Assembly (NCBI GenBank): GCA_027024025.1
Contig: JALVTT010000067.1
Location: 1-38,542 of the forward strand
DNA length: 38,542 nucleotides
Reading direction: 5' to 3'
From: Sedimenticola sp.
Lineage (GTDB): Bacteria; Pseudomonadota; Gammaproteobacteria; Chromatiales; Chromatiaceae
A model generated the notes under the pieces. It ran no database searches. It worked only from the letters and a program-made list of their open reading frames with translations, and was not told the origin of the DNA. Below are positions 25,803-34,773 of the stretch, piece by piece; the first letter of the stretch is position 1, and each line of letters starts with the position of its first letter. The translations under genes and the position numbers were made by a program.

Positions 25803-27002
25803 TCAGTCCCATTTCAGCGCGCCGCCGGTCTGGTATTCGGTGACGCGGGTCTCGAAGAAGTTCTTCTCCTTGCGCAGGTTGGCCTGCTCGTCCAGCCAGG
25901 GCAGGGTGGGCTCGGCGCCCGGGAAGGGCTCGTCCAGGCCCAGGCTGCGCGCGCGGCGGTTGGCGATGAAGCGGAACTGGCCGATGTGGTCTTCCTTGCT
26001 GTAGCCCAGGATGGGGTCGCGCAGGATGTAGCCGGCGTAGTCGGCCTCGGCCGCCTCGCACTCCTCCCACATCAGGGCCAGCGCCTTGGGCTCGGGGCGG
26101 ATGTCCTCCTCGAACATGATCTGCTTGGCCACGCGGATGCCGAAGGAGGCATGCAGCACCTCGTCGCGCATGATGTACTGCAGCTGTTCGGCGGTGCCCT
26201 TCATCAGGCCACGGCGCTGCAGGGCGAAGATGGGCGAGAAGCCGTTGTAGAACCAGCAGCCCTCGAACACGCCCGCGAAGAAGATGTAGGCCATCAGGAA
26301 GTTGTGCAGCTCGTCGCGGTCGTTGAGGTCGATGTCGGCGCGCAGCACCGAGGCCAGGCGCCGGTTGGCGAGCTGGATCTTGCCGTTGATCTCGGGCACC
26401 ACGCGGTAGCGGTTGTAGATCTCGCCCTGGTCCAGGCCGATGGACTCGATGCAGTGCTGGTAGGTCCAGGTGTGCAGGGATTCCTCGTACACCTGGCGCG
26501 CCTGGTAGATCTGCAGCTCGGGGGCGGACATTTTCTCCATCACCGCCAGGCCGATGTTGCGCATCGCCAGGATGTCGGAGGTGGTGAGGTAGGACAGCAC
26601 GTTCTCATACACGTGGCGCTCTTCCAGCGTCAGCTTGTGGTGATAGTCGTGCACGTCCTGGTTCATGTTGATGTCCAGGGGCGTCCAGTGGTTGCGGTTG
26701 GCGTTGAGGAAATACTCCCAGGCCCAGGGATATTTGAACGGCGCCAGCTGGTTGATGTCGGTCAGGCCGTTGACCACGCGCTTGTCTTCCGGGTTGACCG
26801 GCTTGTGGTCCAGATCCGGGGTGTGCAGCGGCTGGCCGTGCATCTCCGCCTCGATGCCGGACAGCGCGGTGGGCGGCGTCTGCGGCGCGGCGCCCTGTCC
26901 GTCCTGCAGGGGATTGGCCTGGGGCGGCAGTTCGCGTTCGGCCGGCTGGGCCGGCTCGGCGGCCGGTTGGATGGGGCTCAGTGGATCGTCCCAGTTCAGC
27001 AT
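25803..27002 (-). CDS. nrdB: Ribonucleotide reductase class I beta subunit NrdB
   Basis: NrdB (R2) holds the metal centre and the radical that starts ribonucleotide reduction by NrdA. The 399-residue protein has every ligand: D143 (TTSDILAMRN), E174 and H177 (YEESLHTWTY), E247 (GVFEGCWFYNGF), E281 and H284 (MRDEVLHASFG). Y181 is the radical tyrosine. D280 is kept for radical transfer. The C-terminal tail TEYQTGGALKWD has the tyrosine used in long-range radical transfer and the R1-docking end. The N-terminus has a proline/glutamine-rich lead of about 70 residues. ATG at 27000-27002 follows AAGGAG. Downstream of nrdA by 146 bases holding an inverted-repeat element. Confidence 0.96.
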   Translation of the reverse strand: MLNWDDPLSPIQPAAEPAQPAERELPPQANPLQDGQGAAPQTPPTALSGIEAEMHGQPLHTPDLDHKPVNPEDKRVVNGLTDINQLAPFKYPWAWEYFLNANRNHWTPLDINMNQDVHDYHHKLTLEERHVYENVLSYLTTSDILAMRNIGLAVMEKMSAPELQIYQARQVYEESLHTWTYQHCIESIGLDQGEIYNRYRVVPEINGKIQLANRRLASVLRADIDLNDRDELHNFLMAYIFFAGVFEGCWFYNGFSPIFALQRRGLMKGTAEQLQYIMRDEVLHASFGIRVAKQIMFEEDIRPEPKALALMWEECEAAEADYAGYILRDPILGYSKEDHIGQFRFIANRRARSLGLDEPFPGAEPTLPWLDEQANLRKEKNFFETRVTEYQTGGALKWD

Positions 27003-27055
27003 GTTTGTTCTCCTTCAGCGTGGGATGGTGCGGCCATCCCGAAATCTCTTTTGTC

Positions 27056-27146
27056 AACCGCGAAGAGCGCAAAGGGCGCCAAGGTTTGGTGCTGCATGCG
27101 GACCTGGGCGTTTCAGACTTTGCGTTCTTCGCGTCCTTTTCGGTTT
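27056..27146. repeat. CACGAAG-type inverted-repeat element, copy A
   Basis: Left arm 27056-27084 (AACCGCGAAGAGCGC, then AAAGGGCGCCAAGG) and right arm 27118-27146 (CTTTGCGTTCTTCGCG, then TCCTTTTCGGTTT) are imperfect inverted copies around a 33-base spacer. It fills the gap between nrdA and nrdB and begins right after the nrdA stop. The same arms occur at three other intergenic places in the window. This copy is GC-enriched. Confidence 0.7.
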
Positions 27147-27148
27147 GT

Positions 27149-30049
27149 TTACTGACAGGCCTCGCAGTCCGGATCGAGGATGCTGCACGCCTTGGGCGCG
27201 GCGCTGCCGGTGTCGGCCTTGAGTCCGAAGCCGCCCGCGGCCTGTGCGCGCCCCTGGCCGCCCGCGGTGGATTTCTCCATGTGGGTGGCGCCCATGGAAC
27301 GCAGGTAGTAGGTGGTCTTGAGACCGCGCACCCAGGCCAGCTTGTAGAGGTTGTCGAGCTTCTTGCCCGAGGGCTCGGACATGTAGAGGTTGAGGCTCTG
27401 CGCCTGGTCGATCCATTTCTGGCGCCGGGCCCCGGCCTCGACCAGCCAGCGCGGGTCGATCTCGAAGGCGGTGGCGTAGAGCTGCTTGAGATCGTCCGGC
27501 ACCCGGTCGATGGACTGCAGCGAGCCGTCGAAATACTTGAGGTCGTTGACCATCACCTCGTCCCACAGGCCGCGTTCCTTGAGGTCGCGCACCAGGTAGG
27601 GGTTGACCACGGTGAACTCGCCCGAGAGGTTGGATTTGACGAACAGGTTCTGGTAGGTCGGCTCGATGGACTGGCTGACCCCGCAGATGTTGGAGATGGT
27701 CGCGGTCGGTGCGATCGCCATGGTGTTGGAGTTGCGCATGCCCACGGTCCTGACCCGCTCGCGCAGGCTGTCCCAGTCCAGGGTATGGCTCAGGTCGGCC
27801 TGCAGATAGGGGCCGCGCTCGGCGGCCAGCAGCTTGAGCGAGTCGATCGGCAGGATGCCCTGGCTCCACAGCGAGCCCTCGAAGCTGGAGTATTTGCCGC
27901 GTTCCTCGGCCAGGTCGGTGGAGGCCTTGATGGTGTAGTAGCTGACCGCCTCCATGGTGCGGTCGGCGAAGTCCACGGCCTCGGTGCTGGCATAGGGCAG
28001 GCGCATCTTGTACAGCGCGTCCTGGAAGCCCATGATGCCCAGTCCCACCGGGCGGTGGCGCAGGTTGGAATTGCGCGCCTGCGGCACCGAGTAGTAGTTG
28101 TACTCGATCACGTTGTCGAGCATGCGCATGGCGGTGTCGATGGTCTTTTCCAGCTTGGCCATGTCCAGGCCCTGGCCCTCGATCACGTGCGCGGCGATGT
28201 TGACCGAGCCCAGGTTGCACACCGCGATCTCGTGGTCGTTGGTGTGCAGGGTGATCTCGGTGCACAGGTTGGAGGAGTGCACCACGCCGACGTGCTGGTT
28301 GGTGTAGCGGATGTTGCACGGGTCCTTGAAGGTGATCCAGGGATGCCCGGTCTCGAACAGCATGCCCAGCATCTTGCGCCACAGATCGACCGCCTTGACC
28401 TTTTTGTGCACGCCCAGCTCGCCGCGCTCGGCCATGGCCTCGTAGCGCTCGTAGGCCTCGCGGAAGGCGCTGCCGGTCAGGTCGTGCAGTTCCGGGGTCT
28501 CGTTGGGCGAGAACAGGGTCCAGTCGCCATCCTCGGCCACGCGCTGCATGAACAGGTCCGGGATCCAGTTGGCGGTGTTCATGTCGTGGGTGCGGCGGCG
28601 TTCGTCGCCGGTGTTCTTGCGCAGGTCGAGGAATTCCTCGATATCGATGTGCCAGGTCTCCAGATAGGCGCACACCGCGCCCTTGCGCTTGCCGCCCTGG
28701 TTGACCGCCACCGCGGTGTCGTTGGCCACCTTGAGGAAGGGCACCACGCCCTGGCTCTTGCCGTTGGTGCCCTTGATGTGCGAGCCGAGGCCGCGCACCC
28801 GGGTCCAGTCGTTGCCCAGGCCGCCGGCGAACTTGGACAGCAGGGCGTTGTCGCGGATCGCGCTGTAGATGCCGTCCAGGTCGTCCGGCACCGTGGTCAG
28901 GTAGCAGGACGAGAGCTGCGGACGCAGGGTGCCGGAGTTGAACAGGGTCGGCGTGCTGCTCATGAAGTCGAAGCTCGAGAGCAGCTCGTAGAACTCGATG
29001 GCGCGGCCTTCGCGGTCGATCTCGTTGATCGCCAGGCCCATGGCCACGCGCATGAAGAAGGCCTGCGGCAGCTCGAAGCGCACATCGTCGGCGGAGTGGA
29101 TGAAGTAGCGGTCGTACAGGGTCTGCAGGCCGAGATAGGTGAACTGCAGGTCGCGCTCGGGACGGAAGGCGCGGCTGAGGCGCGCCAGGTCATACTGGCC
29201 GAGGCGCGGGTCGAGCAGTTCCAGCTCGATGGCGCGCTTGATATAGGCCTCGAAGTATTCGCCATAGACCTCGCCCATCTCGGCCTGGGTGGCGACCTCG
29301 CTGCCCAGGTCGAGGAAGCCCAGGGCCTCGCGGCGCAGATTGTCCATGAGCAGGCGCGCCGCGGCATAGGAATAGTTGGGCTCCTGGTCGATCAGGGTGC
29401 GCGCGCTCATCACCAGGGCCTTGGAGACATCCTCTTCCTTGACCCCGTCGAACAGGTTGCGGCAGGTGTCGTCCAGGATGGTCTGGGCGGACACGGCCTC
29501 CAGGCCCTCGCAGGCCTCCTCCACCAGGCGGCGCAGGCGCGCGATGTCCAGCGGACGGCTGCTGCCGTCGGCCAGGGTGACGTTGACGATATGGGCCTCT
29601 TCCTGCCCGCCCTGGGCGGCGGCCTCCTCGGCGCGCTTGCGGGCCTGCTCCTCGCGATACAGGACATAGGCTCGCGCCACCTTGTGTTCGCCGTTGCGCA
29701 TCAGGGCCAGTTCGACCTGGTCCTGCACATCCTCGATATGGACGGTGCCGCCGGCCGGGTTGCGCCGCCGCAGGGCCTCGACCACCTGCCGGGTCAGTTC
29801 GGCCACGGTGTCGTGGACCCGCGCCGAGGCCGCGGCGCTGCCGCCCTCGACCGCCAGGAAGGCCTTGGTCATGGCCACGGCGATCTTGTTGCCGTCGAAG
29901 GCGGTGACCTTGCCGTTGCGGCGGATGATGCGCATCTCGCCCGGCGTGCTGGCCTGGATCTCGGCGGGCGCGCCGCGCGAGTCGGCGGTGGGGGGGATGG
30001 CGATGTCTTCGGCTGAAAGGTCCGGTGACCCGGTCACGTCAATGCCCAT
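27149..30049 (-). CDS. nrdA: Ribonucleotide reductase class I alpha subunit NrdA
   Basis: NrdA (R1) reduces ribonucleoside diphosphates. The 966-residue protein has an N-terminal ATP-cone (MRIIRRNGKVTAFDGNKI near residue 39), a second cone-like region (about 150-235), and the ten-stranded barrel. The active-site cysteine pair begins at C382 (SSCYLTT); the catalytic loop N594-L-C596-T-E598 fits the N-x-C-x-E pattern. TPTLFNSG is also typical. The C-terminal CEAC is the redox pair re-reduced by thioredoxin. Length and dual cones match the Pseudomonas type. ATG at 30047-30049 has AGGAGG six bases upstream; the frame is open further upstream but that part is the leader. It heads the operon. Confidence 0.96.
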   Translation of the reverse strand: MGIDVTGSPDLSAEDIAIPPTADSRGAPAEIQASTPGEMRIIRRNGKVTAFDGNKIAVAMTKAFLAVEGGSAAASARVHDTVAELTRQVVEALRRRNPAGGTVHIEDVQDQVELALMRNGEHKVARAYVLYREEQARKRAEEAAAQGGQEEAHIVNVTLADGSSRPLDIARLRRLVEEACEGLEAVSAQTILDDTCRNLFDGVKEEDVSKALVMSARTLIDQEPNYSYAAARLLMDNLRREALGFLDLGSEVATQAEMGEVYGEYFEAYIKRAIELELLDPRLGQYDLARLSRAFRPERDLQFTYLGLQTLYDRYFIHSADDVRFELPQAFFMRVAMGLAINEIDREGRAIEFYELLSSFDFMSSTPTLFNSGTLRPQLSSCYLTTVPDDLDGIYSAIRDNALLSKFAGGLGNDWTRVRGLGSHIKGTNGKSQGVVPFLKVANDTAVAVNQGGKRKGAVCAYLETWHIDIEEFLDLRKNTGDERRRTHDMNTANWIPDLFMQRVAEDGDWTLFSPNETPELHDLTGSAFREAYERYEAMAERGELGVHKKVKAVDLWRKMLGMLFETGHPWITFKDPCNIRYTNQHVGVVHSSNLCTEITLHTNDHEIAVCNLGSVNIAAHVIEGQGLDMAKLEKTIDTAMRMLDNVIEYNYYSVPQARNSNLRHRPVGLGIMGFQDALYKMRLPYASTEAVDFADRTMEAVSYYTIKASTDLAEERGKYSSFEGSLWSQGILPIDSLKLLAAERGPYLQADLSHTLDWDSLRERVRTVGMRNSNTMAIAPTATISNICGVSQSIEPTYQNLFVKSNLSGEFTVVNPYLVRDLKERGLWDEVMVNDLKYFDGSLQSIDRVPDDLKQLYATAFEIDPRWLVEAGARRQKWIDQAQSLNLYMSEPSGKKLDNLYKLAWVRGLKTTYYLRSMGATHMEKSTAGGQGRAQAAGGFGLKADTGSAAPKACSILDPDCEACQ

Positions 30050-30204
30050 GGGGCTCCTCCTGAATCCTGATGTTCTGATCGTGGGGACGGCCGTTTTGCA
30101 CGACCTCGATGGGTTCCCCTGGTGACGCTGTCTGCCGGCCCGGGAAGGGGCCGGTCCTGTGCCTGGCGCCGGCTGGGGGTGGATGCTGCTCAATGTCCCG
30201 TGAA

Positions 30205-30220
30205 ACGCAATATATACGCT
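30205..30220 (-). promoter_or_regulatory. NrdR box 1, over the -10 of the nrdA promoter
   Basis: ACGCAATATATACGCT has the AATATAT core and near-palindromic ends of NrdR boxes. It overlaps the -10 hexamer. Its core is 32 bases from that of box 2, three turns of helix, as expected for paired NrdR operators. NrdR represses RNR operons when ATP/dATP is high. Confidence 0.65.
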
Positions 30221-30236
30221 ATCTGGCCGTTGTCAA
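30209..30236 (-). promoter_or_regulatory. Sigma-70 promoter of the nrdA operon
   Basis: On the minus strand, a perfect -35 TTGACA (30231-30236) is followed after 16 bases by TATATT (30209-30214), five of six matches to the -10. The predicted start site is near 30202, giving a leader of about 150 bases before nrdA. Confidence 0.7.
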
Positions 30237-30252
30237 CCACAATATGTTGTGT
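30237..30252 (-). promoter_or_regulatory. NrdR box 2, just upstream of the -35
   Basis: CCACAATATGTTGTGT (plus-strand reading) is a near-perfect palindrome with the ACAATAT core. It abuts the -35 hexamer. Together with box 1 it brackets the promoter, so bound NrdR would block polymerase. Confidence 0.68.
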
Positions 30253-30290
30253 ATAAAAGCTGTGGAAAACTGTTGAGGAAGTGTGCATAA
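30248..30290 (-). promoter_or_regulatory. Three DnaA-type boxes upstream of nrdA
   Basis: Read on the minus strand, TTATACACA (30248-30256) and TTATGCACA (30282-30290) match the DnaA box TTATNCACA exactly; TTTTCCACA (30261-30269) differs at one base. All three share the orientation of nrdA. In E. coli, DnaA controls nrdAB, so a link to replication start is plausible. The first overlaps NrdR box 2. Confidence 0.5.
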
Positions 30291-30360
30291 AACCTGGATA
30301 AGCCGGAAAAGCGTGGCCTGTTCAAGGACTTGCGAGGGGCGCTCCGGGTGTATCAGAAAA

Positions 30361-30376
30361 ACACAATATATTGTGG
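30361..30376. promoter_or_regulatory. Third NrdR-like box, single
   Basis: ACACAATATATTGTGG is the best NrdR-box match in the window, palindromic over almost its full length. It has no partner 32 bases to either side. It lies 134 bases before the plus-strand repeat-protein gene and 124 bases from box 2, so it could serve either gene. Confidence 0.5.
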
Positions 30377-30510
30377 TTCTTGTGGTTCCGCATCACAAGA
30401 GGCGGCGCGGTGATCCCTGTCCGCCGAAAGCGGTGTCAACCGATGCGGTGGCCGGGCGTTGTCCTGGATAACCCGGGCCAAACCACACCACACATGACTG
30501 GAGACACACA

Positions 30511-31023
30511 ATGAACAGACTGCAACGCAACACGTTTCTGGGGGCCGCGCTGGCGCTGATGGCGAGCCTGCCGGCACAGGCCGATTTCGGGGACCGGGTG
30601 GAAGACCGTCTGGACCAGCGGGGCGACCGTATCGAGCAGCGTCTCGATCAGCGCGGCGACCGCATCGAGGAGCGCCTGGACCAGCGCGGTGACCGCATCG
30701 ACGCGCATCTGGATGCGAAGGGCGAGCGTATCAACGATGCCCTGGACGCCAGGGCGCAGAAGCTGGAGGAAAGCGGGCACTACAAGGCGGCCCGACATCT
30801 GGACCGCAAGGGCGACCGCATCGAGCAGGCCCTGGACCGCCGTGGTGACCGCATCAATGCCCGCCTGGACCGCCGGGGCGAGCGGATCAATCACCGTCTG
30901 GACCGCCGGGGCGAGCGCATCGACCGCCGTCTGGACCGTCGTGGTCAGCGCTTCGACCGGCGCTGGGACCGCCGTCATCCTCACGGGCCCGGCCGCCGCG
31001 TCATGATGCGCCGCGGGCGCTGA
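30511..31023 (+). CDS. Exported protein of 11-residue helical repeats
   Basis: A 170-residue protein with a signal peptide (cleavage likely after MASLPAQA). The mature part is almost entirely 11-residue repeats of the form xLDxRGxRIxx: three copies near residue 33, more to about residue 85, a break with SGHYKAAR, then five copies to residue 150 and an Arg-rich tail (GRRVMMRRGR). Eleven-residue periodicity fits a long amphipathic helix, as in LEA-like or apolipoprotein-like proteins. The first half is mixed charge, and the second is strongly basic, which could bind nucleic acid, anionic lipid or cell wall. I know no function. ATG has GGAG upstream and a terminator follows. Confidence 0.75.
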   Translation: MNRLQRNTFLGAALALMASLPAQADFGDRVEDRLDQRGDRIEQRLDQRGDRIEERLDQRGDRIDAHLDAKGERINDALDARAQKLEESGHYKAARHLDRKGDRIEQALDRRGDRINARLDRRGERINHRLDRRGERIDRRLDRRGQRFDRRWDRRHPHGPGRRVMMRRGR

Positions 31024-31049
31024 ATCCTCTCCCGGTCCTGCGTCGGTTT

Positions 31050-31073
31050 GCCGCGACCCCGGTCGCGGCTTTT

Positions 31074-31074
<1 letters not shown>
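31050..31074 (+). terminator. Rho-independent terminator
   Basis: A nine-pair stem GCCGCGACC / GGTCGCGGC with a two-base loop is followed by five T. It ends the repeat-protein transcript. The last T of the tract is also the first base of the stop codon complement of the convergent kinase gene, so the two genes almost touch. Confidence 0.85.
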
Positions 31075-32780
<1,706 letters not shown>

Positions 32781-32793
32781 GGGATCGGGTTTT

Positions 32794-32925
32794 ACCACAA
32801 AGGGCGCGAAGGGCACGAAGATGGGTGGCGTGTCGTCGTTCGCATCTCCACTCCGGATTTGCCCGCGGGCGGGAGGAAGGGGCGACCAGATCGTCCCTTC
32901 GTGTTTTTCGCGCCCCTTGCGGTTA
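32794..32925. repeat. CACGAAG-type inverted-repeat element, copy B
   Basis: Left arm 32794-32820 (ACCACAAAGGGCGCG, then AAGGGCACGAAG) and right arm 32895-32925 (CCCTTCGTGTTTTTCGCG, then CCCCTTGCGGTTA) are inverted copies around a 74-base spacer. It fills the gap between narK and the kinase gene on the minus strand. No promoter stands out inside. Confidence 0.7.
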
Positions 32926-32935
32926 CCGCTATCGT

Positions 32936-34405
32936 TTATTTGACATCGATCATCTGCACGCTGCCGTCGGGCATGATCTCGGCCATGGCGCCCTCGGGTT
33001 CTTCGAGCACGAACAGGATCAGCAGGAGCACGCAGCCGGAGACGGCGCCGATGAACAGGAAGAACTGGTCGTAGTCGAGCAGCGAGTTGACGGTTAGGAA
33101 CAGCACCGCGCCCACGTTGCCGAAGGCGCCGGCCATGCCGGCGATCTGGCCCGTCATGCGGCGCTGGATCAACGGCACCATGGCATAGACCGCGCCGGAG
33201 CCGGCCTTGGAGAAGATGCCGCCGACCAGGGTCATGCCCACCACCATCCAGACCGGCCAGCCCTTGTCCACCATGCCCAGCACCAGGAAGGCGCCGGTGA
33301 TGCCCGCGAACACGATGATCAGCGTCAGCTTGCGCCCGATGCGGTCGCTCAGCCAGCCGCCGCCGGGGCGGGCGAACAGGTTGAGGAAGGGGTAGACGCC
33401 GGCGAGCAGGGCGGCGGTCACCTTGGACAGACCGAACCAGTCCACATAGAACATGGCGAGCATGGAGACCACCGCCAGCTCGGTGCCGAAGGTGACCAGA
33501 TAGGCCCAGTCCAGCACCGCCACCTGCTTGAACTTGTAGCGGTGCAGTTCGGGCACCGGCTCCTTCAGCACATGGGCGTTGATGTGCCACACCTTCCAGC
33601 TCTGGGCCAGGAACAGCGCCGCCAGCGCCAGGTAGACGATGTCGGTCACCGCCCAGTCGATGAGTCCCATCCTGGCCGGCGACAGCTTCCAGGTGAGCAG
33701 CGCCAGGGCCAGGTAGAGGGGCACGTTCATCAGGATGTAGAGGGCCAGGTCGCCGGGGCTGGTGACCTCCATGGCGCCGGTCTTCTTGGGCTTGAAGTAG
33801 GTCGAGCCCTTGGGCGTGTTGCGCACCGAGAAGTAGTACAGCGCGCCGTAGGCGATGGCCACCAGGCTGGCCGCGGTGAAGGCCCAGCGCCAGCCGTCGG
33901 GGCCGCCGATCCAGGCCGCGACAAAGGGCAGGGTCATGGCCGCGCCGGCCGACCCGAAGTTGCCCCAGCCGGCGTAGATGCCCTGGGCGATGCCGGTCTG
34001 GCGCGCCGGGAACCATTCGCTGATCATGCGGATGCCCACCACGAAGCCGGCGCCGATGAAGCCGGAGAGAAAGCGCGCCAGGGCCAGGGTCTGGTAGCTG
34101 TCGGCCCAGGCGAAGGCGATGCTGATGGCGCCGCCCAGGATCAGGATGGCGCTGAACAGGATCCGCGGCCCGTATTTGTCCACCAGCATGCCGACGACGA
34201 TACGCGCCGGGATGGTCATGGCCACGTTGAGAATGAGCAGTACCTTGGCCTGCTGGCCGCTGAGCGCCAGCGCCTCCTTGATGAAGGGCATCATGGGGCC
34301 GAGCCCCAGCCATACCACAAAGGTGAGGAAGAAGGCCATCCAGGTCAGGTGCAGGATGCGGGTCTTGCCGGAAAAGGAGAACAGCTCGATCTTTTGCGCG
34401 GACAT
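32936..34405 (-). CDS. narK: Nitrate/nitrite transporter, NarK/NNP family
   Basis: A 489-residue major-facilitator permease with 12 hydrophobic segments. Both nitrate signature motifs are seen: GWGNFGSAGAAMTLP in the first half and GMAGAFGNVGAVLFL in the second. The substrate-binding arginines of the family are matched by TIPARIVVG and LFARPGGGW. In this locus it most likely imports nitrate for assimilation. ATG at 34403-34405 is chosen because the start site of the sigma-54-like promoter would fall near 34436, leaving GGAG and a short leader. An ATG at 34433 would be at the start site itself. Confidence 0.93.
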   Translation of the reverse strand: MSAQKIELFSFSGKTRILHLTWMAFFLTFVVWLGLGPMMPFIKEALALSGQQAKVLLILNVAMTIPARIVVGMLVDKYGPRILFSAILILGGAISIAFAWADSYQTLALARFLSGFIGAGFVVGIRMISEWFPARQTGIAQGIYAGWGNFGSAGAAMTLPFVAAWIGGPDGWRWAFTAASLVAIAYGALYYFSVRNTPKGSTYFKPKKTGAMEVTSPGDLALYILMNVPLYLALALLTWKLSPARMGLIDWAVTDIVYLALAALFLAQSWKVWHINAHVLKEPVPELHRYKFKQVAVLDWAYLVTFGTELAVVSMLAMFYVDWFGLSKVTAALLAGVYPFLNLFARPGGGWLSDRIGRKLTLIIVFAGITGAFLVLGMVDKGWPVWMVVGMTLVGGIFSKAGSGAVYAMVPLIQRRMTGQIAGMAGAFGNVGAVLFLTVNSLLDYDQFFLFIGAVSGCVLLLILFVLEEPEGAMAEIMPDGSVQMIDVK

Positions 34406-34446
34406 CTGGGTACGACTCCATGACTTCGGTTTCATTGCCCCTTTCC

Positions 34447-34462
34447 AGCAGTTTCTGTGCCA
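34447..34462 (-). promoter_or_regulatory. Sigma-54-type promoter of narK
   Basis: On the minus strand TGGCACAGAAACTGCT keeps the two invariant pairs, GG and GC, at the required ten-base separation (TGGCAC at -24, CTGCT at -12). It predicts a start near 34436. It needs an activator such as NtrC. Confidence 0.5.
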
Positions 34463-34593
34463 GCGCCCCGGGCAGGGCCCGGCAGGCGCCGCCAGCCCGT
34501 TGAAAACCGGCATATCCGCATGAAATCCGGGGCTTTGACTCTGGCCTGCCGGTAATCAAGAACATCCGAATATGCGAATGCGCCGCTCGTTAT

Positions 34594-34610
34594 TGGTGCG
34601 CTGTGCACCA
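34594..34610. promoter_or_regulatory. 17-bp palindrome, possible regulator site
   Basis: TGGTGC-gctgt-GCACCA is a perfect six-base inverted repeat. Its half-sites are those of NtrC (GCACCA / TGGTGC), but in the opposite order. An overlapping sequence from 34604, TGCACCATCTTGTCGCG, is a partial NtrC-like site about 109 bases before the nirB start, where such sites usually lie. Confidence 0.4.
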
Positions 34611-34694
34611 TCTTGTCGCGCCATTCCCGGGGACGGTGGGGCCTGTCGCGGGCCGTTGCCCGCAAACGCCTGAATTTATGGGGAGGAAGCGGGC

Positions 34695-34710
34695 TGGCAC
34701 GGAAATCGCA
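34695..34710 (+). promoter_or_regulatory. Sigma-54-type promoter of nirB
   Basis: TGGCACGGAAATCGCA matches TGGCACG-N4-TTGCA at all but one position, with GG and GC ten bases apart. The predicted start is near 34721, about 53 bases before nirB. It suggests nitrogen-limited expression under an NtrC-type activator. Confidence 0.6.
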
Positions 34711-34725
34711 GACAAGGGGTCATCA

Positions 34726-34748
34726 GCCCGAAAGGTGGTTTTTCGGGC
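34726..34748 (+). promoter_or_regulatory. Hairpin in the nirB leader
   Basis: GCCCGAAA (34726-34733) pairs with TTTCGGGC (34741-34748) across a seven-base loop GGTGGTT. It lies at the very 5' end of the predicted transcript. No T run follows, so it is not a terminator; it may protect the mRNA or bind an antiterminator. Confidence 0.45.
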
Positions 34749-34773
34749 AGGTCCAATTCGAGGTTTGAAAGGT

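Larger units (their letters stand above)
34406..34773. other. Divergent regulatory region between narK and nirB
   Basis: This 368-base region has no gene. It holds a sigma-54-type promoter on each strand, a palindrome at 34594-34610, and a leader hairpin for nirB, each listed separately. The GC-rich middle shows no other clear signal. Confidence 0.7.

Noticed and set aside
26981-30016. 1011-codon plus-strand frame opposite nrdA
   Set aside because: A shadow caused by high GC; composition is biased to Ala/Gly/Val/His/Gln, without family motifs, while nrdA on the other strand is unmistakable.
30294-30302. TTATCCAGG (minus) as a fourth DnaA box
   Set aside because: Two mismatches to TTATNCACA at the most conserved end; a similar string recurs near 30463, suggesting chance.
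34579-34599. TGCGCC ... TGGTGC as a second NtrC site
   Set aside because: Nine bases separate the arms instead of about three, so it does not fit the NtrC consensus.
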